A stretch of DNA of 16,744 nt from Planctomycetota bacterium (GTDB lineage: Bacteria > Planctomycetota > UBA1135 > GCA-002686595), in the NCBI GenBank assembly GCA_029259675.1, contig JAJDES010000084.1, forward strand, positions 1 to 16,744. Direction: 5' to 3'. The position numbers were made by a program, and so were the translations under genes. Below the pieces are notes generated by a model. It worked only from the letters and a program-made list of their open reading frames with translations, had not been told where the DNA came from and ran no database searches. This document shows, piece after piece, positions 1 to 7,152 of the stretch (its first letter is position 1; every line of letters starts with the position of its first letter).

Positions 1-2019
1 GGCAATATTCTCGTGGGCTTGGTGGCAAGGCAAACAACTCGATGCCTTCGGGTCGGTGAAGGGCAGCGACTCGAATTTTTGGCTGTGGTCGCTGAAGCCG
101 TGGCATTGGAAGCAATCTCCGGTCAAAACGCTTCCCTCTGCGCCGACCAAATCTGACAGCACGTGGGGAGCGTGCGGGAAGTCAACGCCCTCCCTTGGCT
201 CAAGCCCTTCACTCGAAATCCATTTCAAAGCCAGGGCCTGGTCGTCTTGACCCTTGTGGCACTCGGCGCAGCCTTCATTCAAGGCGTGATACTCGGGAGC
301 CGATAGGCCGTCCGCATCATTCAAGTCCATGTGACAAGCGCGGCATTCCTTGGAAATTACGCGAGCTTGACTGAACGCGCCCGAAGAAAAACCGGCCTTG
401 GAACCATCGGAACTTGCGAGCAACGTCTGCGCATCACCCAACTCGACCGGTAGGGACTGAGTCAGGTGCATAGCGTGCCAAAAGAGCCCCACGCCCTTGC
501 GCACGGGCAGCTCATCCTTCAAGTGGCAATCGGAACACTTGAGCGCTTTGCCCTCCTCGTCCAACACCTCTTCGCCAAAGGAGTTCGAAGCAAAATTTGC
601 TTCGTGGCCGCGATACTCAAGCTCGTAATCGTGTTGAACCAAACCGGCTCGCAACACTTTGCGCAAATCCCCATCGCGCAAACCCTTTCCATCATCCGCG
701 TGGCAGCTGGTGCAATTGTCAATTCCGGACACTTCACCGGGCACGGAATGGTCCGTGCCGTGCCAGTCCACTTGAAATGCGAACTCGGCGGCGGGCCGAT
801 GATTGTCAGCTAAGTTGGCTCGGACGCCCTCGTCGGTCGTGTGACACTTTTGGCAAGTTTCGAAGGGGACATCCGCGAAGTCTTCGGAGTACGTTCCCGC
901 CGCGCTACCGGCCGCGGCCATACGCTCTTCCGCGCTGAAGGCCACGTGGCACTCTCTACAGTCAATTTCCCTTCCCTCAACTAGGTGCTTGTCGTGGGGA
1001 AAGGTCTCGTAACTGACAAGTTTCTGATCTCGGTAGGGAATCGCCAAAGTTGCATCCGCGCGCGGCGTTTTCATTTCTCCGTGACAATCGGTGCAGGTTT
1101 CCGTTGTGAACGGCAACTCCGGACCATGGCTGTCCTCGCTCGCGCGCACGCGCGGAACAAAAACACCTTCGGGGTCAGCTCCGCGGTGATCGGTATGGCA
1201 GAGCATGCAATCGTGCTCCTTCCAACCCGCAATCGTTTCGGAATCCGGCTCTTGTGTATTGACCGATCCGGGGTGATTGAACCGCATCAAGGTGTCGTGG
1301 CACTGCGCGCACTTGTCAATCGGTGTCCGATTGAAATCATCGTGGCACATGGCACAGCCCTCTTCGGCCAATAGAGCCATCTTGTGCCGGCGCGTCCCAG
1401 GAGTGAGCTCATCCGGATTCAAATCAAAGAGCTCTGCGTGCTTGCGAGTAAGCCCGCCCGGATCAAAAAGCGGCTCTTCAATTTGGTCGACAAGCATCGC
1501 CGGCACCAAGAGCAACAACAAGAGGATCATGACCCAGTTGCCGTTCCGGACAGGTGCGTACTTGCCGAAGTTGGTCTCGTCGCTGACCCACTTAAAGTCG
1601 TCTCCACCTTTGATGTCGAGGTAGAAGTTTCCTTCGGCACCGTTCAACGTCAGGGTGGGTTCCGAAACACCTTTTGCTGCGGGCTTGGCGTCTGCGTCTG
1701 CGGCATCATCCGCTGGACTCTCGGCACTCGGCAGTGCGATGGAAACGGCAAACTTGCTAACGCCGAAAACGATCGAGTCGCCATCCTTGAGCGAACGCGA
1801 TGCTCCGGCGGGCAGCCCGTTTACATAGGTACCTGTCGCAGTCTTTAGGTCCTCAACAGCAAACTCATTGCCCGTCCAAGCGATCTGGCAGTGGCGATCG
1901 GCTAGGATCGGATCTTCAAGGGAGACTGCGCATGACGAGCGCGAACCGATGTCGAGAAGAGTGCCGCGGATCTCCAGATCCGGCTTCTTCTTCTTGATCT
2001 TTACAATGAAAAGCGCCAT
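1..2019 (-). CDS. FHA-TM-multiheme cytochrome c fusion (C-terminus beyond left edge)
   Basis: The frame is open for 673 codons from ATG 2019 to the left edge, so the C-terminus is missing. Residues 1-95 form an FHA-like fold ending in TGTYVNG. A short Asp/Ala-rich linker follows, then one membrane segment at residues 162-177 (WVMILLLLLLVPAMLV). After it come 12 CxxCH c-heme sites (first CAMCH at 222, last CLPCH at 662). FxHxxH motifs (FPHDKH, FWHAMH, FPHAPH) precede several of them, as in cytochrome c7/c3-type modules where such histidines are distal heme ligands. The topology predicted is FHA in the cytoplasm, a signal anchor, and hemes in the periplasm. The start lies 8 nt after the stop of the Fe-S gene, so the two are probably co-translated. 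Odd point: the FHA has lost the usual phosphothreonine contacts (Ser26 in place of Arg, Ala40 in place of Ser, Thr62 in place of Asn). The heme and TM assignments are secure; the FHA call is a motif-level judgement. Confidence 0.9.
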   Translation of the reverse strand, partial: MALFIVKIKKKKPDLEIRGTLLDIGSRSSCAVSLEDPILADRHCQIAWTGNEFAVEDLKTATGTYVNGLPAGASRSLKDGDSIVFGVSKFAVSIALPSAESPADDAADADAKPAAKGVSEPTLTLNGAEGNFYLDIKGGDDFKWVSDETNFGKYAPVRNGNWVMILLLLLLVPAMLVDQIEEPLFDPGGLTRKHAELFDLNPDELTPGTRRHKMALLAEEGCAMCHDDFNRTPIDKCAQCHDTLMRFNHPGSVNTQEPDSETIAGWKEHDCMLCHTDHRGADPEGVFVPRVRASEDSHGPELPFTTETCTDCHGEMKTPRADATLAIPYRDQKLVSYETFPHDKHLVEGREIDCRECHVAFSAEERMAAAGSAAGTYSEDFADVPFETCQKCHTTDEGVRANLADNHRPAAEFAFQVDWHGTDHSVPGEVSGIDNCTSCHADDGKGLRDGDLRKVLRAGLVQHDYELEYRGHEANFASNSFGEEVLDEEGKALKCSDCHLKDELPVRKGVGLFWHAMHLTQSLPVELGDAQTLLASSDGSKAGFSSGAFSQARVISKECRACHMDLNDADGLSAPEYHALNEGCAECHKGQDDQALALKWISSEGLEPREGVDFPHAPHVLSDLVGAEGSVLTGDCFQCHGFSDHSQKFESLPFTDPKASSCLPCHQAHENIA

Positions 2020-2027
2020 CGGAATCC

Positions 2028-3548
2028 CTAATTAGAGGCCGCTTTGGCGGCGAAGAGGGCCTCGGGGTTGATCCGATCAATGGCGCCGCAAGGGCAATTG
2101 TAAACGCAAGCTTCGAAGGGCAAGCCGGCGCACAAGTCGCACTTGATCGCTTTGCCTTTGACCTTGCGGCCCGTACGCAGGGAAACGAGAGCTTCCTCCT
2201 CTGTTTCCTCCGGCGCATCCACATCGGCCAGCTTGGCTTTATTGAACAGTTTGCCCAGCACAGGAATCTCCTGGAACAAACTCCGCCAACGGCCGCTTTG
2301 TTCGGGAGAATCCGTGCCGGTCATTCGAATCACCCCGTAGGGGCACTTCAAGGTGCAAGCGCTACATCCCGTGCAATTGTCCCAAATGAACTGAATTTGT
2401 CCCCTGGAACTGCGCCTGATGGCGCCATCGTTGCAGGCGCTCATGCATTCCGGAACGTCGCAGTTGTAACAAGCCGATGAGAGCACCATGTCCGACGAGA
2501 TGCGACTGCCCGACTTGGAAAGTCGTGGAACGCGATCTTCGTGTACGGCGACGCAGGACTCCACGCACGCATTGCAGCGCGTGCACTTCTTGAGATCAAT
2601 AACCAGCGCTTCACCGCCCTTGACGGACTTGCGCTGAACCATGATCTCCAGTTGGTCCACTGACAGTGCGCCTGCGTTGCCCGCATCGCTGAGGGCGCTC
2701 AAGGCGCTGGTCGCTTCACCCTCGTCATCGGATAGGAGCAAGTCAGCCGTGAGAGACAACAGCTGCAACGTCTCCTGATCCTCTTCGAAAATGCTCTCCA
2801 TCTTGTCGCGAGGAATTTTCACCGTATCGGTCCCGCCGAGGGTCGTATAGGTGTACTTCCACATGCGGTCCTTGGTCGACAGAGCACACTCGCCGAAGGA
2901 AGAGTTGTCTTTGAAGTAAGCGCTGATTCTTTGAACGCCAGTTTCCTTGTCCTTGCAAGTGGCGGAGACGGCGCCGCTGCGAATCAAGTAAATGGCGTCG
3001 GCCTCATTACCCTCGGCTGCAATGACTTTGCCGGTATCAAAGCTGACGAATTCAGCGATGTCCTGCAGCTGAATGAGCTTCTCTTCCTTGATGCCCTTGA
3101 ACAGGGGCGCAGCTCGCAAGTGTGCCGACAGTGCACGTTCGCGATACTTGTCATCGATTAGCGTTTTGAATTTCGACTTGGGCGCGTCCAAGACCTTGAA
3201 CAAGGGCGGGTCGATCGCCATGAACACACAACGCGTGTCGGCTTGAATCGTTGCCATGGCCGGCTGATTCGACTTGGCGCTCATTTCGCCGAACCAATCG
3301 CCGGGCTTCAGCGTGCCGAGGCGCTTAACTCCGCTGCCGCCCGGTTCACTCCGGTACGCACTCACCAAGCCTTCCAAGATGATGCAGAACTCAGAGGTGT
3401 ACTCGCCTTGATTCACAAACACTTTGCCGGCTTCGCAAACACGAAACTGCTTGAACTCAAGCAAGGCAGCTTCCGACTTGGGTTTCAGGCCTTGGAAAAG
3501 CTCGATACCCGCGAGCTTCTCCATCAGATCTTTGTCTTTGTCGCTCAT
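2028..3548 (-). CDS. Double CNB-domain / four-cluster [4Fe-4S] ferredoxin fusion protein
   Basis: The protein has 506 residues and no signal peptide or membrane segment, so it is predicted to be cytoplasmic. Residues 15-130 and 145-265 are two tandem cyclic-nucleotide-binding (CRP-type) beta-rolls, each with an FGE phosphate-cassette start (87-89 and 218-220). Residues 315-495 carry 16 cysteines in the order expected for a DmsB/HybA/NrfC-type electron-transfer subunit: C322/325/328/332, C360/363/368/372, C392/395/398/402 and C470/473/481/485, enough for four [4Fe-4S] clusters. The likely role is electron relay to or from the neighbouring cytochrome b at the cytoplasmic membrane face. The start lies 13 nt after the cytochrome b stop. 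Odd points: such Fe-S subunits normally lack CNB domains, and the first cassette reads QPAMAT where the cyclic-phosphate Arg is expected, so cNMP binding by CNB1 is doubtful. CNB2 is also divergent. The fusion is one continuous frame. The ligand and physiological partner are unknown. Confidence 0.9.
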   Translation of the reverse strand: MSDKDKDLMEKLAGIELFQGLKPKSEAALLEFKQFRVCEAGKVFVNQGEYTSEFCIILEGLVSAYRSEPGGSGVKRLGTLKPGDWFGEMSAKSNQPAMATIQADTRCVFMAIDPPLFKVLDAPKSKFKTLIDDKYRERALSAHLRAAPLFKGIKEEKLIQLQDIAEFVSFDTGKVIAAEGNEADAIYLIRSGAVSATCKDKETGVQRISAYFKDNSSFGECALSTKDRMWKYTYTTLGGTDTVKIPRDKMESIFEEDQETLQLLSLTADLLLSDDEGEATSALSALSDAGNAGALSVDQLEIMVQRKSVKGGEALVIDLKKCTRCNACVESCVAVHEDRVPRLSKSGSRISSDMVLSSACYNCDVPECMSACNDGAIRRSSRGQIQFIWDNCTGCSACTLKCPYGVIRMTGTDSPEQSGRWRSLFQEIPVLGKLFNKAKLADVDAPEETEEEALVSLRTGRKVKGKAIKCDLCAGLPFEACVYNCPCGAIDRINPEALFAAKAASN

Positions 3549-3561
3549 GATCTATCGGGCC

Positions 3562-4593
3562 TCAATACCACCAGACGGAAAATACGTGAAAGACCAATAG
3601 GCCCAGAAGAAACACGGAGGCGGGGACGTGAATGGCCCTCCACAAGTTGAGTGTGCGGCGCACGCGCATGAGCTTCTGCAAGCTGCGGTTGACCCGCTGG
3701 CGTTGGCCGATGAGGGCCATGATGTCCTGGAACAAAACATGACCTTTGGAATCGGCAGGATCCTTGGCAGTCAATTGGCTCAAACCCGCTTCTGCCGCCT
3801 TGGCGAAATCACCGGAATCGTCCGCTGCCGCTTTGAAGTGCTCTACCAAGTCGTCGTCATCACCCAGCTCCGCAAAGGCCGCCGTAACTTTGCGTTCGTA
3901 ATGGCGCGACAAGACGAAAGCTTCCTCGATGGAAAGATCCGTTTCCGCGGCGGTCATTTTTGCGGGTCCCGTGGCCCAAATCACAATCCCGAACAAGCCG
4001 GTCAAAATAACCACGGCGCTCAATCCGTTGAGCAATGCGCCCATCGGTGTCGCCATTTGACCGCCGCCGTGAACCAGCACGAGAATGGCTGCGCCCAAGC
4101 CCAAGAACAGGTGCGCATGCATCCACTTGGCCATGCGGCCCAGCGGCTCCTTTGGGGACAAGTAAACCGAGAAGTGTTCGACTTCACCGATCTTCTCCAC
4201 ATCCAGTTCGGGCCGAAAAATGCGTCCAGTGCCGGCCTGTGACAAAGCCAGCTTAGCCCTGGACAACATGTCGGAACGATTTATCAGGCGACCCTCCGCG
4301 ATCTCGCGATTCAGGTTGTTGATCGCATCTTCAGTTTGTTCAACCGCTTTGGGATCGGCTTGATAGCGGAACTCGGGCGACCAACCAAGCTTGTGAATGT
4401 ACTTGCGCAGCGAATAGGCGCCCACGATGAAGAACAACGTCAAGGCCACCCAACCGGACCAAAGCAAGTAGCCGCGGTCGGACCCAGCCGCTCGCCCCAT
4501 GCTGTATTCCCCGAGCACAAGCCAAACGACAAAGCCGGAGGCAATGAGCAACGCCCACAAAGCGTGGATCGACTTGAAGTAGGTCGTATTCAA
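3562..4593 (-). CDS. Diheme cytochrome b-like membrane protein
   Basis: The protein has 343 residues and about five hydrophobic helices, near residues 8-28, 42-62, 156-176, 185-207 and 319-341. Helix 3 carries H161-x13-H175 and helix 5 carries H322-x13-H336. Two helices with this spacing are the ligand pattern of the two stacked b hemes in respiratory cytochrome b, so it probably binds two b hemes and exchanges electrons with quinone. Soluble, charged segments lie between helices 2 and 3 (65-155) and helices 4 and 5 (210-315). The start is TTG at 4593, chosen because AAAGGAG lies 6 nt upstream and the next in-frame ATG (residue 32) would remove helix 1. The gene is followed after 13 nt by the CNB/Fe-S gene, its likely partner. 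It is not an NrfD/PsrC protein (too few helices), the usual partner of such Fe-S subunits. The family name is unrecognised; heme binding is inferred from the His spacing. Confidence 0.82.
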   Translation of the reverse strand: MNTTYFKSIHALWALLIASGFVVWLVLGEYSMGRAAGSDRGYLLWSGWVALTLFFIVGAYSLRKYIHKLGWSPEFRYQADPKAVEQTEDAINNLNREIAEGRLINRSDMLSRAKLALSQAGTGRIFRPELDVEKIGEVEHFSVYLSPKEPLGRMAKWMHAHLFLGLGAAILVLVHGGGQMATPMGALLNGLSAVVILTGLFGIVIWATGPAKMTAAETDLSIEEAFVLSRHYERKVTAAFAELGDDDDLVEHFKAAADDSGDFAKAAEAGLSQLTAKDPADSKGHVLFQDIMALIGQRQRVNRSLQKLMRVRRTLNLWRAIHVPASVFLLGLLVFHVFSVWWY

Positions 4594-4599
4594 GAAATG

Positions 4600-4606
4600 C
4601 TCCTTT
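4600..4606 (-). promoter_or_regulatory. RBS deciding the TTG start of the cytochrome b gene
   Basis: AAAGGAG lies on the minus strand, 6 nt before TTG 4593. No in-frame ATG is near, so this site fixes the non-ATG start and keeps the first membrane helix. Confidence 0.7.
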
Positions 4607-4733
4607 CTTTCGGCTCATCAAACCCGGAACGATGCAATGAACCGCGCCGAACAAAGCAACTCCGATTGACGAAGGAAGCCAGGCGATTGCGTCGCGATTT
4701 TCGGGCGATGGGTAAATTCATTCGATTGCGCCC

Positions 4734-7139
4734 CTACCTCGAAACTCCGTAGATTCGATTGCCGCTTTGATCCACGAGTAGGTTTCCAAGCTTCTCCCGA
4801 ACCGCCTCGACATCGGGATAATCCCCTATCCAGCGGCCGCCACTTTTTCTAGCTCGGTCCCAGTGGCACTGAATGCACTGACCGTTACCGAAGTCATAGC
4901 CCAACTTTTCATGCAGGTACGAGTTGCGCGAATCCGGGTTGCGTTCGTTGCCGGTGGTCCAGGTTTTGGCGCCGCGCTTGATCAATTCGCGATCGGTATC
5001 GGCGTGGCATTCATCGCAAGCTCTGTCGCTTGGGTGATACTGCGCAACTTTGGAATCAGCAAAGGTGCCCATGTTGATCCGCGAAGCCAGCAAGGGCTCT
5101 TTTACTTTGGGGATTTGCCGTTCCCTTTGAGCTAACTCGCGCGTGCCGTCAGCAACATGGCATAGGCCACAACTGTTGACTTCCAATCGATCGGCTTCAC
5201 CCGTGAAGGCCACTTTTTTACCTTCATGCGCGTGGCACTTGCTGCAATCCGCAGCCTCAGGAAGCACACCGATCCGGCGCTCGCCATTGATATCTCGTTC
5301 GGATACACCGTGGCAACTCGTGCAATCCAGCTGCATGAACTCTGAACCCTGCAGGTGAACGGAATGCGGGAAGCTCGTAACTTGAAGCTCCTTGAAGCTT
5401 TGGTTCGGTACCGGCTGCGCCCCCTTGTGACACTTCGCACAGGCTCCGGGGTTGTAAGTTAGGCCGAAGCGAGGATCCTCTGCTTCAAGTCGCGTACCGT
5501 AAAAGAATACGCCTAAGTCCTCGGATCGCTTGGTTTGAGCGACATTGCTGTCGTGGCAACTGTCGCAATCCTCCTGCGTCACCAATTCCGGGTTTGGAAG
5601 ATGCGTATCGTGATTGAAGGCGCGAACTTCAACACGACTGGGGAGCTCGCCAACTTCGGCTCGGTGGCACTCCGCACAGGTTTGCGCTCGGTCCTCGAGC
5701 ACAATGCCAGGGTGGTATTGAACGGAGATTTCGAAGTCTTTGGCATAAACGCGCTGGACCGTCGCCTGCGGCCTCAGATTGGCAATGTCAGGCTGACCAA
5801 ACTCGTGACAAGTGAGGCAGCGACTGCCTTTCGCATCCCAATCGCGATCTTGCAAGCGAGTGTGGTGATTACTTGAAGCCGACCACTTCTCTTCGACGTG
5901 GCATTGCACACAGCCCTTGAATCCCATGAATTCGGGCAAGACGTCGTAGGTCGAGAGCAACTGCCCATTGCGATCTTCCTGATAGACGTGGCAAACAGCG
6001 CAACTCTTTTCGCTAATGAGATCACTGTTGAGAATCGACTCGACTTCGCCAAACTGCAGATGGTCGCGGTGGAAGAATGTTCGCCAAGCCCCGCTGCCGA
6101 CCTCCGCTTCTTCGGTTAGGAATCGAATTTGGACTTCGCTTTCCTGGATGTGGCATGACCCGCAGTTTTCACTGTTTATTCCGCCTCTGGGAAAGTCTGC
6201 CTGAGTGGATTCAAAGATCGGACCGTGACAACTGCCGCAGTTTGAATCTTTCGCTTTGCCACCGAACTCAAAGCTCTGATTGTCGTCTAGCGTCCAGATT
6301 CCATCGGTCTCAATCAGGTGATCGTCGTGGTAGAAGTCCCCGACTTCCGTCGAGCCCATGCTTTCCTTCGCATTTAGCGAAGCCAGGAATCGCTTTTGAA
6401 AGTCCTCTGGGGACTCCGACTTGGCCTGCTTGCCGAAAAGAGTCTGGTAGTCCTGCGGCGCAGTAGGTCCGTTCTTGGAATTGGGGTTGTGACAACGATC
6501 GCACTCGCCAAAGCTGCGCGGGACAAAAAGCGTTGAACCGAGGGAATCAAACTTGTCTCCCTTGACACCCTTCGGCTCGTGACACTCGCGGCAAGTCAGA
6601 GAATCGTGCTCAATGTGCAAAAAGGAATCTCCAAACAAGCCCAGTTCGCGCAACGGATCAAGTCCATTCAGATAGGGAGCCGTCTCACTAATTTTGAACA
6701 GGTCCGTGTTGACGTGGCAAATGGTGCAAACAGCCTGGGGGTCCACGACCTTTTCGCCGCCCGCTCCGTCCGATTCGTAGACGTGGCAGCCGCGGCAATC
6801 GCGCATCACTTCGATCGGGTTCATATTTCCCCGCGAAGGCATCCAGGATGCCGGAACGTGCTGCTTGTGCGTAAATTTGCGCTCCGCACCCTGGGGCTCT
6901 TGTGTCGCCACAGCAGCCGCGCCCACCAAGGCGCTGAAGAGTTCCGAACTAATCTGCGCCGACTGACTGGCAACGGCCTGCACTCCACTTGCTGGCACCG
7001 CCGGAATCTCGATTACTGGTGCCGCTGTGCCGATATTGGAAGTTGAGGCGTTGGTCGCAATTGCGCATACGCAAAGGACGAAAGCACTCAATGCTGCAAG
7101 TCGCAGATTCGTGCCTCCCGCTCCTACCGGACTTCTCAT
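4734..7139 (-). CDS. 17-heme periplasmic cytochrome c
   Basis: The protein has 801 residues. The N-terminus (residues 10-31, NLRLAALSAFVLCVCAIATNA) is a Sec-type signal peptide or uncleaved anchor; no other membrane segment is seen. Seventeen CxxCH sites run from CRGCH at 115 to CIQCH at 755. FxHxxH motifs (FTHKQH, FLHIEH, FYHDDH, FFHRDH, FNHDTH, FPHSVH) recur before heme sites and probably supply distal His ligands, so the protein looks like repeated c7/c3-like modules forming a heme wire. The role is inferred to be periplasmic electron transfer between the cytochrome b complex and the outer-membrane components. Its Shine-Dalgarno (AAGGA, 7149-7153) overlaps the TGA stop of the upstream FHA gene, so the two are translationally linked. 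A 140-nt gap follows before the cytochrome b gene, with no convincing terminator or promoter. No catalytic motif of a known multiheme enzyme was recognised. Confidence 0.92.
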   Translation of the reverse strand: MRSPVGAGGTNLRLAALSAFVLCVCAIATNASTSNIGTAAPVIEIPAVPASGVQAVASQSAQISSELFSALVGAAAVATQEPQGAERKFTHKQHVPASWMPSRGNMNPIEVMRDCRGCHVYESDGAGGEKVVDPQAVCTICHVNTDLFKISETAPYLNGLDPLRELGLFGDSFLHIEHDSLTCRECHEPKGVKGDKFDSLGSTLFVPRSFGECDRCHNPNSKNGPTAPQDYQTLFGKQAKSESPEDFQKRFLASLNAKESMGSTEVGDFYHDDHLIETDGIWTLDDNQSFEFGGKAKDSNCGSCHGPIFESTQADFPRGGINSENCGSCHIQESEVQIRFLTEEAEVGSGAWRTFFHRDHLQFGEVESILNSDLISEKSCAVCHVYQEDRNGQLLSTYDVLPEFMGFKGCVQCHVEEKWSASSNHHTRLQDRDWDAKGSRCLTCHEFGQPDIANLRPQATVQRVYAKDFEISVQYHPGIVLEDRAQTCAECHRAEVGELPSRVEVRAFNHDTHLPNPELVTQEDCDSCHDSNVAQTKRSEDLGVFFYGTRLEAEDPRFGLTYNPGACAKCHKGAQPVPNQSFKELQVTSFPHSVHLQGSEFMQLDCTSCHGVSERDINGERRIGVLPEAADCSKCHAHEGKKVAFTGEADRLEVNSCGLCHVADGTRELAQRERQIPKVKEPLLASRINMGTFADSKVAQYHPSDRACDECHADTDRELIKRGAKTWTTGNERNPDSRNSYLHEKLGYDFGNGQCIQCHWDRARKSGGRWIGDYPDVEAVREKLGNLLVDQSGNRIYGVSR

Positions 7140-7152
7140 GAGATGCGTTCCT

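Noticed and set aside
3628..4242. 204-codon plus-strand open frame with many His and Gln
   Set aside because: Its His/Gln content is the complement of the membrane-helix codons of the cytochrome b gene; no RBS or family was found.
3562..4593. NrfD/PsrC-type quinol subunit
   Set aside because: NrfD-like proteins have eight or more helices and no paired heme His; this one has about five helices and two H-x13-H pairs.
4340..4654. Minus-strand frame with ATG at 4654 reading through the cytochrome b start region
   Set aside because: It is out of frame with the cytochrome b gene and runs over its conserved helices. The TTG 4593 frame has the ideal Shine-Dalgarno and the heme-ligand helices.
4594..4733. 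Small gene, terminator or promoter in the 140-nt gap before cytochrome b
   Set aside because: No supported small frame with RBS, no stem followed by T run, and no convincing -35/-10 pair was found on the minus strand.
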